19,917 nt of DNA, taken from assembly GCA_018062165.1 (NCBI GenBank), contig JAGOSU010000007.1, forward strand, positions 1 to 19,917, read 5' to 3'. Below, piece after piece: positions 16,035 through 19,917 of the stretch (positions are counted from its first letter, which is position 1; every line of letters starts with the position of its first letter). This DNA is from Minisyncoccota bacterium. Lineage in GTDB: Bacteria; Patescibacteriota; Minisyncoccia; Phycocordibacterales; Phycocordibacteraceae. The notes under the pieces were generated by a model, which saw only the letters and a program-made list of their open reading frames with translations, searched no databases and was not told where the DNA came from. Both the position numbers and the translations under genes were made by a program.

Positions 16035-16574
16035 ATGAATATACTCGCACTCTCAGGAAGTCTACGGAAAGAATCCTTTAACACCGCACTGCTGCGTGAG
16101 TTCGTACGACAGACGCCGCAGGGAAGCACCATTGAAATCGCTGAGATAGGTACGCTACCGCTCTATAACCAGGACCAGGAAGCGAACTTTCCAGCGGAGG
16201 TTGCGGCACTGAAGTCGAGAATCAAGGCTGCCGACGGCATCCTTATCGCAACACCGGAATACAATCGCTCGGTGCCCGGGGTACTCAAGAACGCCATAGA
16301 CTGGACCAGTAGGCCGTACGGAGACAATGCGTGGGACGGGAAGCCTGTCTACATCGTTGGAGCCACAGGTGGACAGATAGGAACAGCGGTGGGGCAGTAT
16401 GCGCTCAAGCAGTCGATGCTCTACCTCAACGCTCGTGTGTTGGGACAGCCGGAATTCTACCTTTCGTTTGCAACTGACAAGTTTAATGAGAAGGGAACGC
16501 TCACTGATGCTTCGACCATAGAGCATGTCGAGAAAGCACTTGCTGCCTTCATCGCGTTTATTGGCGAGCGTTAA
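16035..16574 (+). CDS. NADPH-dependent FMN reductase (flavodoxin-fold)
   Basis: This is a cytoplasmic flavin reductase/quinone-reductase-like protein of 179 aa, typical for the family. The FMN phosphate loop is GSLRKESFN (8-16), and the second signature PEYNRSVPGVLKNAIDW (74-90) is almost canonical. GATGGQIGTAVGQ (about 109-121) is the third flavin-contacting segment. The substrate may be quinones, chromate-like oxidants or FMN itself. The start at 16035 is secure because the frame upstream of it crosses the terminator palindrome. It overlaps the end of the convergent DedA gene by 17 nt. It could supply reducing power in the redox-rich neighbourhood, but this is inference. Confidence 0.94.
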   Translation: MNILALSGSLRKESFNTALLREFVRQTPQGSTIEIAEIGTLPLYNQDQEANFPAEVAALKSRIKAADGILIATPEYNRSVPGVLKNAIDWTSRPYGDNAWDGKPVYIVGATGGQIGTAVGQYALKQSMLYLNARVLGQPEFYLSFATDKFNEKGTLTDASTIEHVEKALAAFIAFIGER

Positions 16575-17184
16575 GCTCCTTCTTTGCGTTCCAGATTTCG
16601 CGCGCGCTCACCAGTACACTAATGAGCACGATGACACCTAGAATCGGAAGGAGATACTTATCAACGTCAGGGATAAGCGTGCCGAGGTAGTAGCCAAGCA
16701 GCGTGACCGATATGCCCCAGAGAAATGCGCCGATAACGTTGAAGCGCAGGAAGGCGCTGTAAGACATACGTCCCATGCCGGCGGCAATCGGGACGAGTGT
16801 GCGCAGAAGCGGAAGGAAGCGAGCAAGGATGAGCGCGAGGCCGCCGTATTTAGTATAGAAACGCTCAGCACGATCGAGGTGCCGCTTGTTCATAAAGAGC
16901 GCGTCTTCCTTGGTGAAGAGCTTGGGGCCGTAGTGGGAGCCAAACCAGTAACCGGCGCTGTCACCGAGAATTGCTGCAACGACGATGGTGATGATAAGCG
17001 GAACGAGGTCGAAGGCGTTACTTGCTGCAAGGAGTCCGGCAGAAAAGAGAAGAGTGTCACCGGGAAGCGGGAGCACCATACCGATAGGCACACCGGACTC
17101 AATAAACACGATAAGGAACACGCCTAGGTATCCCACTCCCTGGATGAGTTCAGGGAGGGTGGCGTTGAGGAAGGGAATATCCAT
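16558..17184 (-). CDS. DedA-family membrane protein
   Basis: DedA/SNARE-associated proteins are inner-membrane transporters. Known members flip undecaprenyl phosphate or phospholipids, or support membrane potential. It is 208 aa, the normal length, with several hydrophobic segments. Diagnostic features are IESGVPIGMVLPLPGDTLLF (29-48), ILGDSAGYWFG (72-82) and the conserved FLPLLRTLVPIAAGMGRMSYSAF (123-145) carrying R128 and the helix-breaking Pro/Gly residues. The acidic E29 and D43 correspond to the conserved membrane acidic residues. The ATG at 17184 has TATACT (minus strand) 6 nt upstream. It shares that box with the divergent peptidase gene. Confidence 0.94.
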   Translation of the reverse strand: MDIPFLNATLPELIQGVGYLGVFLIVFIESGVPIGMVLPLPGDTLLFSAGLLAASNAFDLVPLIITIVVAAILGDSAGYWFGSHYGPKLFTKEDALFMNKRHLDRAERFYTKYGGLALILARFLPLLRTLVPIAAGMGRMSYSAFLRFNVIGAFLWGISVTLLGYYLGTLIPDVDKYLLPILGVIVLISVLVSAREIWNAKKELNARQ

Positions 17185-17190
17185 CGCGCT

Positions 17191-17198
17191 AGTATACT
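17191..17198. promoter_or_regulatory. Palindromic shared -10 for two divergent leaderless genes
   Basis: AGTATACT is its own reverse complement. On the plus strand TATACT (17193-17198) ends 8 nt before the peptidase ATG at 17207. On the minus strand TATACT (17196-17191) ends 6 nt before the DedA ATG at 17184. The whole divergent intergenic region is 22 nt, so the two promoters cannot be bound together. Confidence 0.55.
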
Positions 17199-17206
17199 AT
17201 TTCCTC

Positions 17207-17629
17207 ATGGATGAAAGGGAATTTGAAGCACTCGCGCTCTCTGAATGGGAAGGCATGCCGGAACGCTTTAAGGAGCGGGTGACGAATGTCGCGCTCTTGA
17301 TTGAAGACGAGCCGAGCGAGCAGATACGGAAGGAAGAGGACCTACAGGAAGGGGAGACGCTTCTGGGGATCTATCACGGTATCCCCGCGACTGCGCGCGG
17401 GAGCGATTACGGTGTTGGAGGCACGCTTCCGGACACTATTACGCTCTTCCGTCTTCCGATTCTTGCAGAAGCCTCTGAGCTTACTGACACCGAGACCAGC
17501 CAGTTCCGGGAGAATGTGAAGCGGGTGGTGCGGGAGACCATCTGGCACGAGGTTGGCCACTATTTCGGTCTTGAAGAAGAGCCAATTAACGAGCGGGAGG
17601 GAGAGGGAACGAATCGATTTGAGAACTGA
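17207..17629 (+). CDS. Minimal zincin-like metallopeptidase
   Basis: This is a small cytoplasmic protein of 140 aa with the zinc-protease helix ETIWHEVGHYFGLEEE. H114, E115 and H118 form HExxH, and E124 or E125 is a possible third ligand. The size and motif match the Zincin_1 (DUF1025) group of minimal metallopeptidases, whose substrates are unknown. The N-terminal part is acidic (about residues 1-60), and GIYHGIPATARGSDYG precedes the catalytic helix as in relatives. The frame is open much further upstream but lies antisense to dedA. The ATG at 17207 is supported by the leaderless -10 and the Asp/Glu-rich start. Confidence 0.88.
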   Translation: MDEREFEALALSEWEGMPERFKERVTNVALLIEDEPSEQIRKEEDLQEGETLLGIYHGIPATARGSDYGVGGTLPDTITLFRLPILAEASELTDTETSQFRENVKRVVRETIWHEVGHYFGLEEEPINEREGEGTNRFEN

Positions 17630-17642
17630 AAGACTAACCTGT

Positions 17643-17650
17643 TATACAAT
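17643..17650 (+). promoter_or_regulatory. -10 box of the small membrane protein gene
   Basis: Overlapping TATACA (17643-17648) and TACAAT (17645-17650) end 10 and 8 nt before the ATG at 17659. This matches the near-leaderless spacing seen for other genes here. Confidence 0.4.
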
Positions 17651-17658
17651 TAAGTACC

Positions 17659-17976
17659 ATGCCTCCGTACAAAGGACTGGACCGAATCCCGGGACTTCTC
17701 TTTCCAGGTCTCTACACGAAAAGTAAAACGCTCTACGATATATGGAGCAGGGTATGCCATGCCGCAGCATCTCTCACGTTACTTGGCGTCTCGAATCTCT
17801 TGGCTCTCTCCATCGGTTTTGACGTGCCGTTGTATGTTTTCCTCGTACTTGTTGTATGGGTGCTCTACAAAGAATTTTATCTTGACCCGAAGTCCTATGG
17901 GCAAAAGTGGTCGAAGGGAGTCATGGATTCGTTTTCATGGCTATTGCCGTTCGTTCTCTTCTTTTTGTTCAGGTAG
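17659..17976 (+). CDS. Small membrane protein of unknown function
   Basis: I do not recognise a family. The product is 105 aa with a basic N-terminal region (about 1-30) and two or three hydrophobic helices (about 36-52, 57-71 and 92-104). A conserved-looking loop, YLDPKSYGQKWSKG (74-87), lies between the second and third. One cysteine (C33) sits at the edge of the first helix. It begins a likely three-gene unit: the GIY-YIG fusion starts 20 nt after the stop, and msrA starts 3 nt after that gene. Confidence 0.7.
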   Translation: MPPYKGLDRIPGLLFPGLYTKSKTLYDIWSRVCHAAASLTLLGVSNLLALSIGFDVPLYVFLVLVVWVLYKEFYLDPKSYGQKWSKGVMDSFSWLLPFVLFFLFR

Positions 17977-17995
17977 GGAAATTCTATTGGGACAA

Positions 17996-18568
17996 ATGAC
18001 TTCGTACTTCGTCTATCTCGTAGAGTGCGATGACACCAGTATCTATACCGGCATCACCACCGATGTTGGTCGACGCTTTGACGAGCACGCTGCGGGGAAG
18101 GGTGGTCACTTCACTCGCTCAAGGAAGGTAAAAAAGGTTCTGTACACAGAGCCGCAGCCTGATAGGAGTTCGGCACTTAAGCGAGAAGCTGAGATTAAGG
18201 GATGGACGCGTGCCAAGAAACTAGCGCTAGTAAAAGGCTATACTGTCCCCATGGAACCCAAGAAGCCGGTAACCGAGGAGGAAGGAGACTATGAGCACTA
18301 CCACCAAGACGGCACCCTCTGGGCGAAGGGCAAGATTCTTGCTCAGAAGATGGAAGGGCCTTGGGTGTGGTTTAGGAAGGACGGCAGCAAGATGCGCTCG
18401 GGTACGTTTAAGGCTGGAACACAGAAAGGGATGTGGACCACCTATGATCGAAAAGGGAAGGTGGTGAAGGTGACGGACTTTGGCCAGGTGTGCAGTCGCG
18501 GGCACCGATACAAGGGCACGGGCGCCTGCACGATTTGTTGGAAGGGCTCACGTAAGAAAAGAGCATAA
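17996..18568 (+). CDS. GIY-YIG nuclease-domain protein fused to MORN-like repeats and a zinc-ribbon-like tail
   Basis: This is a 190-aa protein with three parts. Residues 1-80 form a GIY-YIG domain like the small YhbQ/UvrC-type proteins: FVYLVE (Y7), IYTGIT (Y17, G19), RRFDEH (R26, R27, H31) and the metal-binding Glu region KREAEIKGW (E64 or E66). Residues about 98-162 hold two to three degenerate MORN_2/YwqK-like repeats with recurring HQDGTLWAKGK, GPWVWFRKDGSKMRSG and GMWTTYDRKGKV. Residues 166-181 form C-x3-H-x7-C-x2-C, a possible zinc knuckle (C166, H170, C178, C181), followed by a basic tail. YhbQ-type proteins normally end near residue 90-100, so the C-terminal half is an addition. The ATG at 17996 is chosen because the upstream part overlaps the preceding gene. 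Nuclease activity and targets are unknown. Confidence 0.8.
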   Translation: MTSYFVYLVECDDTSIYTGITTDVGRRFDEHAAGKGGHFTRSRKVKKVLYTEPQPDRSSALKREAEIKGWTRAKKLALVKGYTVPMEPKKPVTEEEGDYEHYHQDGTLWAKGKILAQKMEGPWVWFRKDGSKMRSGTFKAGTQKGMWTTYDRKGKVVKVTDFGQVCSRGHRYKGTGACTICWKGSRKKRA

Positions 18569-18570
18569 CT

Positions 18571-19041
18571 ATGAATGAACAAGCAATATTTGCAGCCGGG
18601 TGTTTCTGGGGTGTCGAGGCGGCCTTCCTCACAGTCCCTGGCGTAACTGACGCTGAGAGCGGCTATATCGGTGGACATACTGAGAACCCCACCTATGAGC
18701 AAGTGTGCACCGATACAACCGGACACGCAGAGGCAGTACGCGTCACCTTCGACCCCTCGAAGGTCTCGTACGAGACGTTGGTGCGTAAGTTCTTCGAGCT
18801 CCACGATCCAACCCAGGTGAACCGTCAGGGACCAGACACAGGAACGCAGTACCGCACAGGACTCTTTTACCTCACTGAAGAGCAGAAGGAAGTTGCGGAG
18901 AAGGTAAAGAAGGATTTACAACCGGCATTCCACCCGAAGACTATCGCAACGGAAATTACACCCGCCACCCCGTTCTATCGCGCAGAGGAATATCACCAGC
19001 GGTATTTTGAGAAGCACCCGAACGCGGTCTGTCACATTTAG
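18571..19041 (+). CDS. msrA: Peptide-methionine (S)-S-oxide reductase MsrA
   Basis: MsrA reduces the S epimer of methionine sulfoxide in proteins or free, with thioredoxin as the usual reductant. It is 156 aa, the short form of the family. The catalytic motif is AGCFWG with C11. YIGGHTENPTYEQVCTDTTGHAEAV (32-56) is the conserved substrate-binding stretch, and QVNRQGPDTGTQYRTGLFY follows. Other cysteines are C46 and C154, and C154 near the C-terminus is a plausible resolving residue. No signal peptide is present, so it is cytoplasmic. The start lies 3 nt after the GIY-YIG fusion stop. Its stop overlaps that of the convergent msrB in TTAG (19038-19041). Confidence 0.96.
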   Translation: MNEQAIFAAGCFWGVEAAFLTVPGVTDAESGYIGGHTENPTYEQVCTDTTGHAEAVRVTFDPSKVSYETLVRKFFELHDPTQVNRQGPDTGTQYRTGLFYLTEEQKEVAEKVKKDLQPAFHPKTIATEITPATPFYRAEEYHQRYFEKHPNAVCHI

Positions 19042-19433
19042 CCCTTCTTCTCAAACGCAAGACACACTGAGTTAATGCAGTAGCGCTTTCCACCTTTTTC
19101 TGCCGGTCCGTCATTGAAGACGTGACCCAGGTGTCCACCACACTTCTTGCAGAAGACTTCGGTGCGATGCATACCGTAGGTGTCATCAGGGCGCGTGCCC
19201 ACGTTCTCGGCAACGGCAGGGTCAGTAAACGATGGCCAGCCCGTTCCTGAATCAAACTTTGCCTCTGAAGAGAAGAGGGCAGTGCCGCAGGCTTTGCACT
19301 TATACATGCCGCTTTCGTGGTGGTCGACAAACTGTCCGGAGAAGGGAGCCTCGGTCTCTTGCTCGCGCAGCACCCGGTATTCCTCATCGGTGAGCTTCGC
19401 CTTCCACTGGTCGTTGTCCTTGGTGGGTTCCAT
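19038..19433 (-). CDS. msrB: Peptide-methionine (R)-S-oxide reductase MsrB
   Basis: MsrB reduces the R epimer and complements MsrA. It is 131 aa, typical. The structural zinc site is made of C46, C49, C95 and C98 (YKCKACG and CKKCGGHLGHVF). The catalytic Cys is C119 in RYCINSVCLAF. The common resolving Cys in the KFDSGCGWPSF region is replaced by T64 (FDSGTGWPSF). There is an additional C124 where the family usually has Ser, which could take over resolution. No signal sequence is present. The stop overlaps msrA. The start is supported by a -10 (TACACT on this strand) 7 nt upstream, in the region shared with the divergent VKOR gene. Confidence 0.96.
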   Translation of the reverse strand: MEPTKDNDQWKAKLTDEEYRVLREQETEAPFSGQFVDHHESGMYKCKACGTALFSSEAKFDSGTGWPSFTDPAVAENVGTRPDDTYGMHRTEVFCKKCGGHLGHVFNDGPAEKGGKRYCINSVCLAFEKKG

Positions 19434-19440
19434 ACTGAAT

Positions 19441-19450
19441 AGTGTACTAT
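19441..19450. promoter_or_regulatory. Overlapping divergent -10 boxes for msrB and the VKOR gene
   Basis: Minus-strand TACACT (19446-19441) ends 7 nt before the msrB ATG, and plus-strand TACTAT (19445-19450) ends 9 nt before the VKOR ATG. The boxes overlap by 2 nt. Both are modest -10 matches. Confidence 0.4.
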
Positions 19451-19459
19451 GGCTCTACT

Positions 19460-19909
19460 ATGAACCGCACCACTGTCCTTTGGGTATTGATTGTGCTTGC
19501 CGTTATTGGCTTTATCGACGCTGCATACCTGTCGATGAACGCGCTTAACTCCACTCCGCTGGTCTGCGACATCCAGGGACTCGATAAATGTAATGCGGTA
19601 GCAGAAAGTTCGTATTCCCGCTTTATGGGCATCCCGCTTGCGGTCTACGGCCTTGGGTTTTACGCCCTTGCCATTCTTCTCACTGGCTACCTTTTTGCAC
19701 GTCCCTCCCGCCTTGCCGCAAAGCTCCTGCTCCTGGTGACCACCCTGGGTGCAGCTGCTTCCGTCTACTTCCTCTATGTGCAGGTCTACCTCATCGACGC
19801 TATCTGCATCTACTGCCTGGGCTCTGCGCTGGCTTCCTTCCTCCTATTCGGGCTTACGGTTGCCACCTGGAAGCGCCTCGTGCCACAGCCGCCAGCCGTG
19901 ATACCATAA
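19460..19909 (+). CDS. Vitamin K epoxide reductase (VKOR) family membrane protein
   Basis: Bacterial VKOR homologues oxidise DsbA-like proteins and pass electrons to quinones, replacing DsbB. The protein is 149 aa with four hydrophobic segments. The loop pair is C36 and C44 (LVCDIQGLDKCNAVAESSYS). The quinone-side CxxC is C116-I-Y-C119 in DAICIYCLGSALASF. YSRFMGIPLAVYGLGFY is the conserved Ser/Gly/Pro stretch before the second helix. There is no fused thioredoxin domain, so it must act on a separate partner, most likely the DsbA-like protein at 15263-15946. The ATG at 19460 is used instead of 19442, which overlaps the -10 region. The gene ends 8 nt before the window edge. Confidence 0.95.
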   Translation: MNRTTVLWVLIVLAVIGFIDAAYLSMNALNSTPLVCDIQGLDKCNAVAESSYSRFMGIPLAVYGLGFYALAILLTGYLFARPSRLAAKLLLLVTTLGAAASVYFLYVQVYLIDAICIYCLGSALASFLLFGLTVATWKRLVPQPPAVIP

Positions 19910-19917
19910 TTCAATGA

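Noticed and set aside
17759..17995. N-terminal extension of the GIY-YIG fusion
   Set aside because: It is out of frame over the small membrane protein gene, and the GIY-YIG domain starts at 17996.
17996..18568. GIY-YIG protein as a homing endonuclease or mobile-intron remnant
   Set aside because: There is no intron, inverted repeat or disrupted host gene around it, and the domain is of the small YhbQ type.

Overview
The window looks like the chromosome of a Candidatus Patescibacteria (CPR) bacterium, most likely a Parcubacteria-type lineage of moderately high G+C. This is inference. It rests on very tight gene packing, overlapping stop and start codons, many small single-anchor extracytoplasmic proteins, an RND pump with its adaptor but no visible outer-membrane partner, a DsbA-like/VKOR thiol-oxidation pair, and a repeated leaderless-type promoter pattern. 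TGA is used as a stop (for example at 12667-12669 and 17627-17629), which argues against the recoded Gracilibacteria/Absconditabacteria. I see no tRNA, rRNA, CRISPR array, insertion sequence or phage gene.

Layout: 1-4609 (minus) is a membrane-fusion adaptor followed by an RND transporter that runs off the left edge. 4739-8639 (plus) carries a small anchored exported protein, the peptidoglycan terminase MltG, an ABC exporter and a small serine hydrolase. A minus-strand P-loop (uridine-kinase-like) gene and the translational GTPase TypA/BipA diverge at about 9215-9288. 11098-13562 holds two EamA-type transporters, one on each strand, around a CPBP-like membrane protein. A DEAD-box RNA helicase (13738-15192) has a roughly 155-nt leader that can fold into several stems. 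Then come a DsbA-like protein, a strong hairpin terminator, an FMN reductase, a DedA protein (minus), a minimal zincin-type peptidase, a small membrane protein, an unusual GIY-YIG fusion, MsrA, MsrB (minus) and VKOR, which ends just before the right edge.

How the genes fit together: a cell-envelope redox theme recurs. VKOR and the DsbA-like protein should form disulfides outside the membrane, and MltG and the small exported protein each carry exactly two cysteines that could be substrates. MsrA and MsrB repair oxidised methionine, and an NADPH-FMN reductase lies nearby. MltG, the RND pump and the ABC exporter complete the envelope functions.

The most notable non-coding signals are (a) TATACT-like -10 boxes placed 6-9 nt before the ATG of about eleven genes, so that mRNAs would start at or next to the start codon, (b) one 8-bp palindrome, AGTATACT, that can serve as the -10 for two divergent genes only 22 nt apart, and (c) the structured leader of the helicase gene. 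The most notable protein is the GIY-YIG/MORN-like/zinc-ribbon-like fusion at 17996-18568.
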